Source: Mycolicibacterium moriokaense (lineage in GTDB: Bacteria > Actinomycetota > Actinomycetes > Mycobacteriales > Mycobacteriaceae). From it: 64,000 bases of DNA. The notes beneath the pieces were generated by a model. That model ran no database searches. It was not told the DNA's origin and saw nothing but the letters and a program-made list of their open reading frames with translations. The DNA is taken from positions 62,001 through 126,000 of the forward strand of contig NZ_QQBJ01000013.1 of the NCBI RefSeq assembly GCF_003347205.1, read 5' to 3'. Position 1 is the stretch's first letter; every line of letters begins with the position of its first letter. Positions 9,325-18,915 of this stretch are shown piece after piece. A program made the position numbers and the translations under genes.

Positions 9325-10560
9325 CTACAACTCGACGTTGCCGCTGTGCCTGCCGCCCTGCGGCGCCTGCTGCTGGGGCTGTTGCTGCTGCTGCGGTTGC
9401 GGCGGGTACTGCACCGGGGTGGTCGCGCTCGTGGGTGCGGACCCGATGGCGCCCTGGACCGGGGCCCGCGCCTCGGCCTCCGCCTTGGCGACGGCCTGAG
9501 CGATGGCCGGATCGGTCTCCGTGGAGAACCAGTCGGCGACCTCGTCGGAATCGTCCTCCGGCTTCGGCAGGTCCTCGTCGACGGGCGAGGGCTCGTAGCG
9601 GAACACACCGTCGTCGCCGGGAGCGCCAAGCATCTTGGTGAAGCCCTGCAGCGCGGCGCCGAAGTCACTGGGCACCAGCCACACCTTGTTCGCTTCACCC
9701 TTGGCCATCTGTGGCAGCGTCTGCAGGTACTGGTAGGCCAGCATCTCCGGGGTCGGCCTGCCCGCCTTGATCGCCGCGAACGTCTTCTCGATCGCCTTGG
9801 CCTGGCCCTGCGCCTGGTAGTACTGGGCGGCCCGCTCGCCCTGGGCCCGCAGCATGCGCGACTGGCGGTCGGCCTCGGCGGCCAGGATCGCGGCCTGCTT
9901 GGCGCCCTCGGCGGCCAGGATCTGCGACTGCTTCTGGCCCTCGGCCTGCTTGATGGACGCCTCGCGCGTGCCCTCGGCGGTCAGGATCATCGCGCGCTTC
10001 TCGCGGTCGGCCCGCATCTGCTTTTCCATCGAGTCCTGAATCGACGGCGGCGGGTCGATGCTGCGCAGCTCGACTCGGGCCACGCGCAGGCCCCACCGGC
10101 TGGTCGCCTCGTCGAGTACGCCGCGCAGTTGGGCGTTGATCTGGTCGCGGGAGGTCAGCGTCTGCTCGAGCGTCATGCCGCCGACCACATTGCGCAATGT
10201 GGTCGTGGTCAGCTGCTCCACGCCGACGATGTAGTTGCTGATCTGGTACACCGCGGCCTGCGGGTTGGTGACCTGGAAGTACACCACCGTGTCGATGTTG
10301 ACCGTCAGGTTGTCCTCGGTGATCACCGGCTGCGGCGGGAACGACACCACCCGCTCCCGCAGGTCGACCCGGGCCCGGATCTTGTCGATGAACGGCAGCA
10401 GCAACGTCAACTGGCCCGACACCGTCTTGCTGTAGCGGCCCAGTCGCTCGATAACCGCGGCCTCGGCCTGCGGGATCAGCGCGACCGATTTGGCCACCAC
10501 GATGGCGGCGAACAGAACCAACACGCCGACGAGCACAAGGCCTGCGACGGCACCTTCCAT
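9325..10560 (-). CDS. SPFH/stomatin-like band-7 membrane protein
   Basis: 411 residues. An N-terminal hydrophobic anchor (GLVLVGVLVLFAAIVVAKSV, about 7-26) is followed by the SPFH domain (IPQAEAAVIERLGRYSKTV onward to about 190), then a long alanine/glutamate/glutamine-rich coiled coil (RADREKRAMILTAEGTREA onward). An acidic segment follows, and a C-terminal tail is rich in Pro and Gln (QQQQQ runs). Stomatins form membrane-associated oligomeric scaffolds and nearly always pair with NfeD proteins, as here. The M. tuberculosis homologue Rv1488 is 381 aa as I recall; the extra length here is in the Q-rich tail. The ATG at 10560 is chosen because the hydrophobic anchor follows directly. The gene lies 32 bp downstream of nfeD, likely one operon. 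Confidence 0.92.
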   Translation of the reverse strand: MEGAVAGLVLVGVLVLFAAIVVAKSVALIPQAEAAVIERLGRYSKTVSGQLTLLLPFIDKIRARVDLRERVVSFPPQPVITEDNLTVNIDTVVYFQVTNPQAAVYQISNYIVGVEQLTTTTLRNVVGGMTLEQTLTSRDQINAQLRGVLDEATSRWGLRVARVELRSIDPPPSIQDSMEKQMRADREKRAMILTAEGTREASIKQAEGQKQSQILAAEGAKQAAILAAEADRQSRMLRAQGERAAQYYQAQGQAKAIEKTFAAIKAGRPTPEMLAYQYLQTLPQMAKGEANKVWLVPSDFGAALQGFTKMLGAPGDDGVFRYEPSPVDEDLPKPEDDSDEVADWFSTETDPAIAQAVAKAEAEARAPVQGAIGSAPTSATTPVQYPPQPQQQQQPQQQAPQGGRHSGNVEL

Positions 10561-10592
10561 GATGGGGTCCTTCCCTAGTTGTCCAGGCTTCT

Positions 10593-11024
10593 CTAGACGA
10601 CTTTTTGGACTACCGCGGTGGCACCGTCGATGCGCACGACGGTGACGTGGTCGCCCGGCTCGTAGATATCGTTGTCGTTCAACGGTCGTGCCGTCCAGAC
10701 TTCGCCGTCGAGTTTCACCTGACCCGCATGGCGCCCGACCTGGTCGAGCACCAGCGCGCTCTTGCCCTCCAGCTCCTTGGGCCGGTCGAGCAGCCCCAAG
10801 CCCTCCGTGAAGCGCCTCTTCAGCGCGGGCCGCACCAGGACCAGCAGAAGCACCGAAACCACCAGGAAGACGATGCCGTCGACGACGTAGTTGCCGAAGA
10901 TCAGGTTCGACCCGACGGCGGCCAGCGCGCCCCCGCTGAGCATGAGCAGGAACAGGTCGCCGGTCAACGCTTCGGCGCCTGCCAGGCCCAACGCGGCGAT
11001 TAGCCAGATCAACCAAACAGGCAT
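10593..11024 (-). CDS. nfeD: NfeD-family membrane protein
   Basis: 143 residues: a short-form NfeD without the ClpP-like protease domain. Two or three hydrophobic segments ([49 protein letters not shown]) are followed by a soluble OB-fold (about 80-143, [21 protein letters not shown] through [15 protein letters not shown]). Partner of the stomatin encoded immediately downstream; the pair is thought to organise membrane domains. Corresponds to Rv1487. The ATG at 11024 has a TAGGCT -10 box ending 6 nt upstream, so the mRNA is probably leaderless. Confidence 0.92.
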   Translation of the reverse strand: MPVWLIWLIAALGLAGAEALTGDLFLLMLSGGALAAVGSNLIFGNYVVDGIVFLVVSVLLLVLVRPALKRRFTEGLGLLDRPKELEGKSALVLDQVGRHAGQVKLDGEVWTARPLNDNDIYEPGDHVTVVRIDGATAVVQKVV

Positions 11025-11030
11025 GCCAAA

Positions 11031-11036
11031 AGCCTA
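11031..11036 (-). promoter_or_regulatory. -10 box of the nfeD-SPFH operon
   Basis: TAGGCT on the minus strand with 6 nt to the ATG at 11024. Fits TANNNT and a leaderless start. Confidence 0.55.
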
Positions 11037-11068
11037 GCGCGTGGTCGGCCCGGCGAGCGGTGAACAAC

Positions 11069-11074
11069 TACACT
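11069..11074 (+). promoter_or_regulatory. -10 box of the Rv1486c-like gene
   Basis: TACACT with 9 nt to the ATG at 11084. It overlaps the region after the alternative GTG at 11060, so it supports the ATG as the true start. Confidence 0.5.
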
Positions 11075-11083
11075 GCGAGCATC

Positions 11084-11938
11084 ATGTGGTGCCCTAGTGT
11101 CTCGTTGTCGGTGTGGGCCAACGCCTGGCTCGCGGGCGCCGCCGCGCCCGACGATGTTCTCGATGCCCTATCACAATGGGCGCCAAGACATTCGGTGACG
11201 GCCTATGACTCCGTAGCGGCGGGTCGAACCGGCCTGCCCTGGCCCGACGTGAATCATTTCGGGACCATGTCGCTGCTGCAGACGCTGCGCACCGCGGCGG
11301 GCCGCCCGGCGGGCGCTCCGCCGATCTCCGTCGTGCTGCCCGTGCCGGGCGATGTGCGCGGACTGCCTGCGGGGACCCAGTTCCAGCGCGACTCGGTCGC
11401 GGCCGGCGAAGCCATCGTCGTCGGCAGCACCGCCGCTTCACCGGCGGTCGGCCTGGTGCCCGACTTCGAATACGACGACACCGACGGCTACGACGAGTCC
11501 GTGGAGGCCGATGTCTGCGGCCTGAGTTGGACCGTCTACTCGCTGCCCACCCCACCCATCGTCGAGCACATCGATCTCGGCGAGGCGGAACTCGCGCTGC
11601 GGTCGGCGGTTCGGTCGGCCGCCGACGCGCTGGGCGCGATCCGCGCCGAGGCGGGCGGCATGGACGTCGCCGACCCGCGCAGGCTCGTCGAGCAGGTGAT
11701 GGAGTCCTCGGGGCACCACCGCGCGCCTGACCATGCGCCGTCGCGCGCACTGCGGGTGTTGGAGAACGCGGCGCACATCGACGCGATCGTCACGGTCAGT
11801 TCGGGCTTGATGCCGATCGGCCTGCAGAGCTCATCGGAGGCGCAGATCGCCAACGAAGCATTGCGCCCGCTCGCGGCGGTGGTGCGCTCGGCGCGGCTGG
11901 CCGCGATCAGCGCGATCCTGCACTCGCCCTGGCGCTAG
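11084..11938 (+). CDS. Conserved mycobacterial protein of unknown function (Rv1486c-like)
   Basis: 284 residues, no recognised catalytic motif and no signal peptide or membrane segment. The sequence begins [18 protein letters not shown], has an Ala-rich helical middle ([23 protein letters not shown]) and ends with further Ala-rich helices ([17 protein letters not shown]). Gene position beside ferrochelatase matches Rv1486c of M. tuberculosis. A GTG at 11060 is possible, but the -10 box TACACT at 11069-11074 places transcription at or just before the ATG at 11084. Its stop overlaps the ferrochelatase stop by 4 bp in convergent orientation. Function not assigned. Confidence 0.8.
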   Translation: MWCPSVSLSVWANAWLAGAAAPDDVLDALSQWAPRHSVTAYDSVAAGRTGLPWPDVNHFGTMSLLQTLRTAAGRPAGAPPISVVLPVPGDVRGLPAGTQFQRDSVAAGEAIVVGSTAASPAVGLVPDFEYDDTDGYDESVEADVCGLSWTVYSLPTPPIVEHIDLGEAELALRSAVRSAADALGAIRAEAGGMDVADPRRLVEQVMESSGHHRAPDHAPSRALRVLENAAHIDAIVTVSSGLMPIGLQSSSEAQIANEALRPLAAVVRSARLAAISAILHSPWR

Positions 11939-12987
11939 GGTTTTCCGCAGTTCTGCGTGCACAGCGCGCCGTTGGTGGAAACTCCCTGCAGCGGAGGTGC
12001 TTCCATGCCCGGCGGCCCAGTGACACGGGCCGCTTCGCGACCGGTTTGTAGTTCGGAGATGAGATCCACCGCCAGCCGCGCGAAGCGGCGATCGGCGTTG
12101 GGGGTGGCGGCGCGGGCGAACGCGATGCCCGCCGCCTCCGCCTGCAGCCGCAGCTCGTTGTCCAGATCCCACACCACTTCGATGTGGTCGGCGACGAAGC
12201 CCACCGGGCAGACGATCACGGCCCGGGTGCCCGCGTCGGCGAGGGCCGAGAGGTGGTCGGCGGCATCGGGTTCCAGCCACGGCACCTGCGGCGGCCCGGA
12301 CCGCGATTGCCACACCTGGTCGTAATCGGGGTAGCCGGCCGCTGTTGCGACAAGGCGCGACGCGTATGCGACCTGGCGAGCGTAAAGGTCGGCGCCGCAA
12401 CGCGACCGGGCCGCCAGAGGTATCGAGTGCGCGGTGAACACCAGCCGCGCGTCGCGGCGAAGCTGTTCGGGCAACGTCTGCGCCGCGTCGTCGACCGCGC
12501 CCGCGAACATCTCCACGAACAGCGGATGGTCGTAGTACTGCCGCAGCTTGACCAGTTCGGGAGCCCGCTCGCCTGCCGCTTCACGGCCGCGCGCGATGTC
12601 CTCGATGTACTGCGTGCAGCTGGAGTACCCACCCCATGCCGATGTGGTGAACACGGCGGCGCGGCGAACACCGTTGTCGCGCATCGCCGTGACTGCATCC
12701 TCGACATACGGTTCCCAGTTGCGGTTGCCGAAGTACACCGGAAGCTCGTATCCGCGATCCGCCAACTCGGCCTGCAGTTGTTCGATCAAGGCGCGGTTGA
12801 TGCCGTTGATCGGCGAGACACCGCCGAAATGCAGATAGTGCTCGGCGACCGCCGCGAGCCGCTCCCGCGGGATGCCCCGGCCACGGGTGACGTTCTCCAG
12901 GAACGGCATCACATGCTCGGGCGCCTCCGGGCCGCCGAAGGACAGCAGCAGGACGGCGTCGAAATTCGGGGAGTCCGGGCGGTCCAT
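11935..12987 (-). CDS. hemH: Ferrochelatase / coproporphyrin ferrochelatase
   Basis: 350 residues. Inserts Fe2+ into a porphyrin at the end of haem synthesis; in actinobacteria the substrate is coproporphyrin III. Conserved features: [21 protein letters not shown] (13-33), the catalytic histidine in FTAHSIP (H187), and the acidic residue in [10 protein letters not shown] (E270). A C-terminal extension carries two cysteines (C343, C347 in [10 protein letters not shown]); together with further Cys such as C124 or C197 these could bind the [2Fe-2S] cluster reported for mycobacterial ferrochelatase. Third gene of fabG1-inhA-hemH, 3 bp after the inhA stop. Called hemZ in older M. tuberculosis annotation. 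Confidence 0.95.
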   Translation of the reverse strand: MDRPDSPNFDAVLLLSFGGPEAPEHVMPFLENVTRGRGIPRERLAAVAEHYLHFGGVSPINGINRALIEQLQAELADRGYELPVYFGNRNWEPYVEDAVTAMRDNGVRRAAVFTTSAWGGYSSCTQYIEDIARGREAAGERAPELVKLRQYYDHPLFVEMFAGAVDDAAQTLPEQLRRDARLVFTAHSIPLAARSRCGADLYARQVAYASRLVATAAGYPDYDQVWQSRSGPPQVPWLEPDAADHLSALADAGTRAVIVCPVGFVADHIEVVWDLDNELRLQAEAAGIAFARAATPNADRRFARLAVDLISELQTGREAARVTGPPGMEAPPLQGVSTNGALCTQNCGKP

Positions 12988-12990
12988 CCG

Positions 12991-13800
12991 TTACAGCAAC
13001 TGCGTGTGGGCGCCACCGTCGGCGTAGACCACCGTTCCGGTGGTGGCGGGCAGCCAGTCGGACAGCAATGCGCACACCGTCTTCGCGACCGGCGTCGGGT
13101 CCTTCATGTCCCAGCCGACCGGGGCGCGCTGATCCCAGCCCTCCTCGAGCAGACGCATCTGGTCGCCCGCCTCGGCGCCCAGCGCGCCGCCGACGATCGC
13201 ACTCATCGCCAAGGTCCGGATCGGGCCCGCGGCAACCAGATTGGACCGCACGCCCGCGGCCCCCGCCTCCCGCGCCACGAACCGGTTGACCGACTCCAGC
13301 GCGCTCTTGGCGACCGTCATCCAGTTGTAGGCTGGCATCGCCCGGGTCGGGTCGAAGTCCATCCCGACGATGGATCCGCCGCGGTTCATCACCGGCAGCG
13401 TGGCCTTCGCCAGCGATGCGTACGAGAACGCCGAGATGTGGATGCCCTTGGCGACGTCCTCGTAGGGCGCGTCGAAGAATGGGTTGATGCCCATGCCGGT
13501 CTGCGGCATGAAGCCGATCGAGTGCACCACACCGTCGAGCCTGTTGCCCTCGCCGATGACGCCGGTGATCCGGTCGGCCAGGCTGTCGAGGTGCTCCTGG
13601 TTCTGCACGTCGAGTTCCAGCAGCGGCGCCTTCTCCGGCAGCCGGTCCGCGATGCGCTGAATCAGCTTCATCCTGTCAAAGCCGGTCAACACCAATTCGG
13701 CGCCGGCCTCCTGAGCCACCTTGGCGATGTGGAACGCGATCGACGAGTCCGTGATGATCCCCGTGACGAGGATGCGTTTGCCTTCCAGCAGACCTGCCAT
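12991..13800 (-). CDS. inhA: Enoyl-ACP reductase InhA
   Basis: 269 residues, exactly the length of M. tuberculosis InhA. NADH-dependent reduction of trans-2-enoyl-ACP in FAS-II, the mycolic acid elongation system, and the target of activated isoniazid and of ethionamide. The glycine-rich NADH site is [20 protein letters not shown] (7-26). The catalytic residues Y158 and K165 are present in [10 protein letters not shown], and F149 in GMDFDP. Positions changed in resistant isolates carry the susceptible residue: I16, I21, S94, I95. The ATG at 13800 is chosen because it gives the family length; the frame stays open upstream but there it overlaps fabG1. 29 bp separate it from fabG1. Confidence 0.98.
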   Translation of the reverse strand: MAGLLEGKRILVTGIITDSSIAFHIAKVAQEAGAELVLTGFDRMKLIQRIADRLPEKAPLLELDVQNQEHLDSLADRITGVIGEGNRLDGVVHSIGFMPQTGMGINPFFDAPYEDVAKGIHISAFSYASLAKATLPVMNRGGSIVGMDFDPTRAMPAYNWMTVAKSALESVNRFVAREAGAAGVRSNLVAAGPIRTLAMSAIVGGALGAEAGDQMRLLEEGWDQRAPVGWDMKDPTPVAKTVCALLSDWLPATTGTVVYADGGAHTQLL

Positions 13801-13829
13801 GTTGAAAGTCCTTCTCTCTAATCGAAGAG

Positions 13830-14624
<795 letters not shown>

Positions 14625-14641
14625 CTAAGAAATCGCCTTAG

Positions 14642-15649
14642 TCAGTTGGGCAGTCGCCGGTTGATCAGCAACGCGCCCACCGCGGCCAACGCCAGCACCA
14701 ACGCCCCGAGGCGCAGCCAGCCGGTGCTGGCGTCGCCCCGGCGTGTCTCGTAGCCGATCTGCTCCTGCAGGTTGGTGAAGACTTCCTTGAGTTCCTCGAT
14801 GCTGGAGGCGCTGTAAGTCTGTCCCCCGGACAGTTGGGCGATCTTCTTGAGCATCTCGTCGTCGACGGGCACGGGCGTCTGCTGGCCGTTCATGTCGACG
14901 GTGCCGTACGGGGTGCCGAACGCCACGGTCGAGATCGGAACTCCCTGATCCTTCGCGGAGCGCGCAGCGGTGTAGGCGCCCTTCGGGTTGTCCGGATTCG
15001 ACGGCGAGGTCTCCTTGCCGTCGGACATCAGCACGATGCGGGCGGGCGGCGGTGTGTCGCCGCCGCCGATCACCGCGCCGACGGTCGAGATGGCCTGCAA
15101 CGCGGTGAAGATGGCCTCGCCGGTCGCGGTGCGGTCGGCCACCTGCAACTTGTCGATCGCGTTCTTGGTGGCGTCCCGATTGGTCGTCGGTGACACCAGC
15201 ACGGTGGCGCTGCCCGCGTAAGAGATCAGTCCGAGGTTGATGCCCGGCGTCATCTGGTCGACGAACTGTTTGGCGGCCTCCTGGGTGGCGGCCAGCCGGT
15301 TGGGCGCAACGTCTGTGGCCCGCATCGACTGCGACACGTCGACCACCAGCATGACCACCGCGCGGTTTCGTGGAATACGCACGTCACGCGTCGGCCCGGC
15401 CATCGCGACGGTCAGCAGCACCAGCGAGGCCACCAGCAGAACCGTCGGCAGATGCCGCCATCGCGAGGGCCGTTTGGGCGCCACGCTTTCCAGCAACTCG
15501 GTGTTGGCGAAACGCAGCAACCGCCTGCGCCTGGCCGCCTGCACGGCGAGGTAGAGCGCCACCAGTCCCAGCACCACGAAGAGGAACAGGAAGAACCAGG
15601 CATGGGCAAAGCCCGTCAGGGTCATCGGTCCGAGCACTGGTAATGTCAT
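14642..15649 (-). CDS. VWA-domain membrane protein, second tandem copy (BatA type)
   Basis: 335 residues. Layout: N-terminal membrane segments (about 14-38 and 66-84), a von Willebrand A domain, and a C-terminal membrane anchor ([21 protein letters not shown]). The metal-ion-dependent adhesion site is intact: DVSQS at 104-108, TATGE near 174-178, and MSDGKE with D210. It is about 80 percent identical by eye to the gene immediately upstream (15672-16679), with no length change, so this is a tandem duplication. Encoded in the MoxR-DUF58-VWA-VWA cluster, whose members elsewhere act together as a chaperone-like system for protein maturation or envelope stress. Rv1481 is the M. tuberculosis counterpart. 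22 bp after the first copy; 47 bp before fabG1, which has its own promoter. Confidence 0.9.
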   Translation of the reverse strand: MTLPVLGPMTLTGFAHAWFFLFLFVVLGLVALYLAVQAARRRRLLRFANTELLESVAPKRPSRWRHLPTVLLVASLVLLTVAMAGPTRDVRIPRNRAVVMLVVDVSQSMRATDVAPNRLAATQEAAKQFVDQMTPGINLGLISYAGSATVLVSPTTNRDATKNAIDKLQVADRTATGEAIFTALQAISTVGAVIGGGDTPPPARIVLMSDGKETSPSNPDNPKGAYTAARSAKDQGVPISTVAFGTPYGTVDMNGQQTPVPVDDEMLKKIAQLSGGQTYSASSIEELKEVFTNLQEQIGYETRRGDASTGWLRLGALVLALAAVGALLINRRLPN

Positions 15650-15671
15650 GCGCTGCTTGCCATTTCCGTTG

Positions 15672-16679
15672 CTAGTTGGGTAGCCGGCGGTTGAGCAGCA
15701 TGGCTGCCAGCGCCGCGAGGGCCAGGATCAAGGCGCCGAGCCGCAGCCAGCCCGCACTGGCGTCGCCCTTGATCGTCTCGTAGCCGATCTGTTGCTGAAG
15801 GTTCGCGTACACCGCACGCAACTGGTCCAGGCTCGACGCCGTATAGGCCTCGCCGCCCGACAGTTCGGCGATCTTGCGCAGCATGTCGTCGTCCACCGGC
15901 ACCGGCTGGCGCTGGTCGTTGATCTCCACATAGCCGTAGGGCGTGCCGAACGAGATGGTCGAGATCGGCACCCCTTGATCCTTCGCGGTGCGGGCGGCGG
16001 TGAACGCCCCCTTCGGGTTGTCGGGATTCGACGGCACCGTCTCCTTGCCGTCGGAGAACAGCACGATGCGCGCCGGCGGCGGTTCGTCGCCCCCGCCGAT
16101 CACGGCGCCGACGGTCGCGATGGCCTGCAGCGCGGTGAAGATACCCTCGCCGGTCGCGGTCCGGTCGGCCAATTCGAGCTTGTCGATCGCGCTCTTCGTC
16201 GCTTCCCTGTTGGTTGTCGGCGCCACCAACACCGTGGCGGTGCCCGCGTAGGAGATCAGCCCGAGGTTGATGCCCGGCGTGAGCTCGTCGGCGAACTGCT
16301 TGGAGGCCTCCTGCGCGGCCGCAAGGCGATTGGGCGACACATCGGTTGCCCGCATCGACTGCGACACGTCGATGACCAACATGACGACCGCGCGATTGCG
16401 CGGGATCCGGACGTCGTTCGTCGGCCCGGCCATCGCGACGGTGAGCAGCACCAGCGCCAGCACCAGCAGGATTGCGGGCAGGTGTCGCCACCGCGTCGGC
16501 TTTTTGGGCGCAACGCTTTCCAGCAACTCCATGTTGGCGAAGCGCAGCATCCGTCGTTGGCGGGCCAGCTGGACGAAGACGTACAGCGCCACGATGCCGA
16601 GCACGACGAGAAGAAACAGGAAGAACCAAACGTGTTCGAAGCCCGACAGCGTCATCGGTCCGAGCAACGGTAATGTCAT
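15672..16679 (-). CDS. VWA-domain membrane protein, first tandem copy (BatA type)
   Basis: 335 residues with the same layout as its neighbour: two N-terminal hydrophobic segments, a VWA domain with DVSQS at 104-108 and FSDGKE carrying D210, and a C-terminal anchor ending LLNRRLPN. The VWA domain faces the periplasmic side if the N-terminal hairpin inserts in the usual way. Its ATG (16679) overlaps the TGA of a five-codon mini-ORF (ATGA), the last rung of a chain of mini-ORFs that begins at the DUF58 stop codon. Translation is therefore probably coupled to DUF58. Which copy is ancestral cannot be told from the window. Confidence 0.9.
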   Translation of the reverse strand: MTLPLLGPMTLSGFEHVWFFLFLLVVLGIVALYVFVQLARQRRMLRFANMELLESVAPKKPTRWRHLPAILLVLALVLLTVAMAGPTNDVRIPRNRAVVMLVIDVSQSMRATDVSPNRLAAAQEASKQFADELTPGINLGLISYAGTATVLVAPTTNREATKSAIDKLELADRTATGEGIFTALQAIATVGAVIGGGDEPPPARIVLFSDGKETVPSNPDNPKGAFTAARTAKDQGVPISTISFGTPYGYVEINDQRQPVPVDDDMLRKIAELSGGEAYTASSLDQLRAVYANLQQQIGYETIKGDASAGWLRLGALILALAALAAMLLNRRLPN

Positions 16680-16693
16680 GTGGCAGTAATCAT
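16676..16693 (-). CDS. Mini-ORF 4 (5 codons plus stop) before the VWA gene
   Basis: Encodes MITAT. Its ATG overlaps the TGA of mini-ORF 3 and its TGA overlaps the ATG of the VWA gene at 16679. Probably a coupling device rather than a functional peptide. Confidence 0.35.
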
Positions 16694-16728
16694 TTCGTTG
16701 GGCTATGCACTGACCGGCCTGCGCTCAT
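16690..16728 (-). CDS. Mini-ORF 3 (12 codons plus stop)
   Basis: Encodes [12 protein letters not shown]. Starts in an ATGA overlap with mini-ORF 2 and ends in an ATGA overlap with mini-ORF 4. Confidence 0.35.
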   Translation of the reverse strand: MSAGRSVHSPTK

Positions 16729-16760
16729 CGCACCTGTTTCCTCTTCGCGCAAGCGCTCAT
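16725..16760 (-). CDS. Mini-ORF 2 (11 codons plus stop), identical to mini-ORF 1
   Basis: Encodes [11 protein letters not shown]. An AGAGGA Shine-Dalgarno-like stretch inside mini-ORF 1 precedes its ATG. ATGA overlaps on both sides. Confidence 0.4.
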   Translation of the reverse strand: MSACAKRKQVR

Positions 16761-16792
16761 CGCACCTGTTTCCTCTTCGCGCAAGCGCTCAT
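16757..16792 (-). CDS. Mini-ORF 1 (11 codons plus stop), overlaps the DUF58 stop
   Basis: Encodes [11 protein letters not shown]. The ATG at 16792 overlaps the TGA of the DUF58 gene (ATGA). The same peptide is repeated by mini-ORF 2 because of the 32-bp tandem repeat. Confidence 0.4.
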   Translation of the reverse strand: MSACAKRKQVR

Positions 16793-17733
16793 CGGCCGGC
16801 CAGCGCGCCTTTGCGTCGGTTCGCGACGAACCGCACCACGTCGGCGATCCAGTCCCGGTCGGTGCGCAGGGTCAACAGCGGCGCATCGCAGCGGCGCAGC
16901 GTGCGCGCCACCTCTTCGCGATGTGCTGCCGCGGCACGCTCGAAGTCGGAACGCAGTTCTTCGTCGATGGTGAACTCGCGGGTCACGCCGGATTCGGTGT
17001 CCTGCAGGATGACGTCTCCGACGGGCGGAAGTTCGACGTCGCGGGGATCGATCACCTCGATGCCCAGCACCTCATGGCGGCCTGCGATGGCCCGCAGTGG
17101 GCGCATCCAGTTGATCGGACCCAGGAAGTCGCTGATGATCACCGCCATCCCGCGGCGCCGCTCCGGCCTGCGCAGCGCGTCGATCGCGGCGGAGAGGTCA
17201 CCCCGCACCCCTGCCGGCGCCTTGGGCATGGTGGCGATGGTGCGCAGCATCTCCTGCTCGTGCATGCGACCCGACAACGCCGGTACCCGCCGCACCGAGT
17301 CGCCGTTGGCGATGATCGCGCCGATCCGGTTTCCGCCGCCGCTGTTGAGAAATGTGATCGCCGCGGCGGCGGCCACCGCCAGGTCGCGCTTCTCGCAGCC
17401 GGTGGTGCCGAAGTCGAGGCTGGCCGACATGTCCACCACCAGCCAGGTCTCCAGCTCGCGATCGGCGATCATCTGGCGGACGTGCGGATGGGTGGTTCGG
17501 GCGGTCACCGACCAGTCCATCCGGCGCACGTCGTCACCGGGTTGGTACAGCCGGGACTCCCCTGGCTCGGAGCCGGGGCCGGGAAGCAGCCCCAGGTGGT
17601 CTCCGTGCAGCACGCCGTCGAGCTTGCGGCGCACCGTCAGCTCGAGCTTGCGCAGAGCCGCCGACAGCGCGGGGTCACGGATCTCCCCGCGCTTCAGCGA
17701 CGGCAGGTCGACCTGGCGTCGTGAACTGGTCAC
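16789..17733 (-). CDS. DUF58 domain protein of the MoxR cluster
   Basis: 314 residues. The DUF58 signature is visible: a YQPGDDVRRMDWSVTAR segment (near 63-79) followed by a VWA-like fold with VVDMSASLDFG and SDFLGP. Soluble, no membrane segment. Members are encoded next to MoxR AAA+ ATPases and VWA proteins and are thought to be their adaptors or clients. Rv1480 (317 aa) is the counterpart. The GTG at 17733 overlaps the moxR TGA (GTGA) and gives the family length. Its own TGA overlaps the ATG of mini-ORF 1. Confidence 0.9.
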   Translation of the reverse strand: MTSSRRQVDLPSLKRGEIRDPALSAALRKLELTVRRKLDGVLHGDHLGLLPGPGSEPGESRLYQPGDDVRRMDWSVTARTTHPHVRQMIADRELETWLVVDMSASLDFGTTGCEKRDLAVAAAAAITFLNSGGGNRIGAIIANGDSVRRVPALSGRMHEQEMLRTIATMPKAPAGVRGDLSAAIDALRRPERRRGMAVIISDFLGPINWMRPLRAIAGRHEVLGIEVIDPRDVELPPVGDVILQDTESGVTREFTIDEELRSDFERAAAAHREEVARTLRRCDAPLLTLRTDRDWIADVVRFVANRRKGALAGR

Positions 17734-18851
17734 CGACCGCTGGCCGCGGCAGCCGCGGTGGGCACGACGGGCGGTACCGAATGCCCTTGCTGGGGAATGG
17801 CATTCACCTGCGGCAGCGCGACCGTCTGCAGAATCCGGTTGATCACCGTCTCCGAGGAGATCTCGTCGGCCAGCGCGTCGTAGGTGAGCACCAGACGGTG
17901 CCGCAGCACATCCGGAATGACCTCGACGACGTCCTGCGGGACGACGTAGTCGCGGCCGCGCACCAGCGCCAGCGCGCGCGACGCGGCGATGATGCCCAGG
18001 GAGGCACGCGGCGACGCGCCGTAGGCGATCCACGCCTTGGCGTCGGGCATGCCGAACTTCTCGGGCGCACGGGTGGCGGTCACGACGCGCACGACGTAGT
18101 CGACGAGCGCGTGGTGCACGAACGTGTTGGCGGCGACGTCCTGCAGGCGCAGCAGATCACCGGGTGCGAGCACCTGCTTCGGTTCCGGGGGTTTGACACC
18201 CATCCGGTACACGATCTCGCGCTCTTCCTCCGGCGACGGGTAGTCGATGTTCAGCTTGAACAGGAAGCGGTCGCGCTGCGCCTCGGGCAGCGCGTAGACG
18301 CCCTCCTGCTCGATCGGGTTCTGCGTCGCCATCACCAGGAACGGCGCGGGCAGCGGGAAGGTCTTGCCGCCGATGGAGATCTTGCGCTCGGCCATGACCT
18401 CCAGCAGCGCCGACTGCACCTTGGCGGGGGCACGGTTGATCTCGTCGGCGAGCAGGAAGTTGACCACCACCGGGCCGAGCTCGATCTCGAACTCCTCCTT
18501 GCCCTGGCGGTAGATCCGGGTGCCGATGATGTCGGTGGGCACCAGGTCGGGCGTGAACTGGATGCGGGCGAACGTGCCGCCGACCACCTTGGCGAACGTC
18601 TCGACGGCCAGCGTCTTGGCCACGCCGGGCACACCCTCGAGCAACACGTGCCCCTTGGCGAGCAGGCCGACGAGCATGCGCTCGACCAGTTGGTCCTGGC
18701 CGACGATGATGCGCTTGACCTCGAAGATGGCGCGTTCCAGGGTGTGCACCTCGGACTGCAACCCCCCGGAGTTGGCCTGCGGCGGTGAACCACCGTGAGT
18801 GTTAGGGGGATAACCCTGCGTGGGACCTTGCGGGCCACCTGCTGACGTCAT
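17730..18851 (-). CDS. moxR1: MoxR-family AAA+ ATPase
   Basis: 373 residues. Walker A GVPGVAKT at about 73-80, Walker B LLADEINRAP near 137-146, sensor 1 in VMATQNPIEQEG, and an arginine finger region DRFLFKLNIDYP. The C-terminal lid domain has VVPTAAAAASGR at the end, and the first 30 residues are Gly/Pro-rich and low complexity. MoxR ATPases act as chaperones for metal or cofactor insertion and cell-envelope proteins, together with DUF58 and VWA partners encoded downstream. Start: the ATG at 18851 has an AGAGGA ribosome binding site 7 nt upstream; an in-frame GTG further upstream is less likely. Counterpart of Rv1479. Confidence 0.93.
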   Translation of the reverse strand: MTSAGGPQGPTQGYPPNTHGGSPPQANSGGLQSEVHTLERAIFEVKRIIVGQDQLVERMLVGLLAKGHVLLEGVPGVAKTLAVETFAKVVGGTFARIQFTPDLVPTDIIGTRIYRQGKEEFEIELGPVVVNFLLADEINRAPAKVQSALLEVMAERKISIGGKTFPLPAPFLVMATQNPIEQEGVYALPEAQRDRFLFKLNIDYPSPEEEREIVYRMGVKPPEPKQVLAPGDLLRLQDVAANTFVHHALVDYVVRVVTATRAPEKFGMPDAKAWIAYGASPRASLGIIAASRALALVRGRDYVVPQDVVEVIPDVLRHRLVLTYDALADEISSETVINRILQTVALPQVNAIPQQGHSVPPVVPTAAAAASGR

Positions 18852-18900
18852 CGACGATCCTCTTACGTTGTTCTGATATAGACGCAGGTCGTGCGCCGCG

Positions 18901-18915
18901 GGCGGGATGCCCGCC
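18901..18915. promoter_or_regulatory. GC-rich inverted repeat upstream of moxR
   Basis: GGCGGG-ATG-CCCGCC, a perfect 6-bp inverted repeat with 3-bp centre, about 50 bp before the moxR start. A TTGACG (-35-like) overlaps one edge on the minus strand. It could be an operator or merely a GC-rich coincidence. Confidence 0.25.

Larger units (their letters stand above)
16721..16794. repeat. 32-bp perfect tandem repeat (2.3 copies), MIRU-like
   Basis: Two identical 32-bp units occupy 16721-16752 and 16753-16784, and the first 10 bp of a third copy run to 16794, into the end of the DUF58 gene. Each unit on the minus strand carries an AGAGGA purine stretch and a GATGAG overlap. This recalls mycobacterial interspersed repetitive units, whose short ORFs overlap neighbouring stops and starts. 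32 is not a multiple of 3, so copy number changes alter the ladder of reading frames. Confidence 0.8.

Noticed and set aside
15650-15671. Further coupled mini-ORF (MASSA) before the second VWA gene
   Set aside because: It also ends in an ATGA overlap, but any gene starting ATGA offers such a stop, there is no repeat, and it does not overlap the upstream stop.
16721-16794. CRISPR array
   Set aside because: The 32-bp units are directly adjacent with no spacers and carry coupled mini-ORFs.
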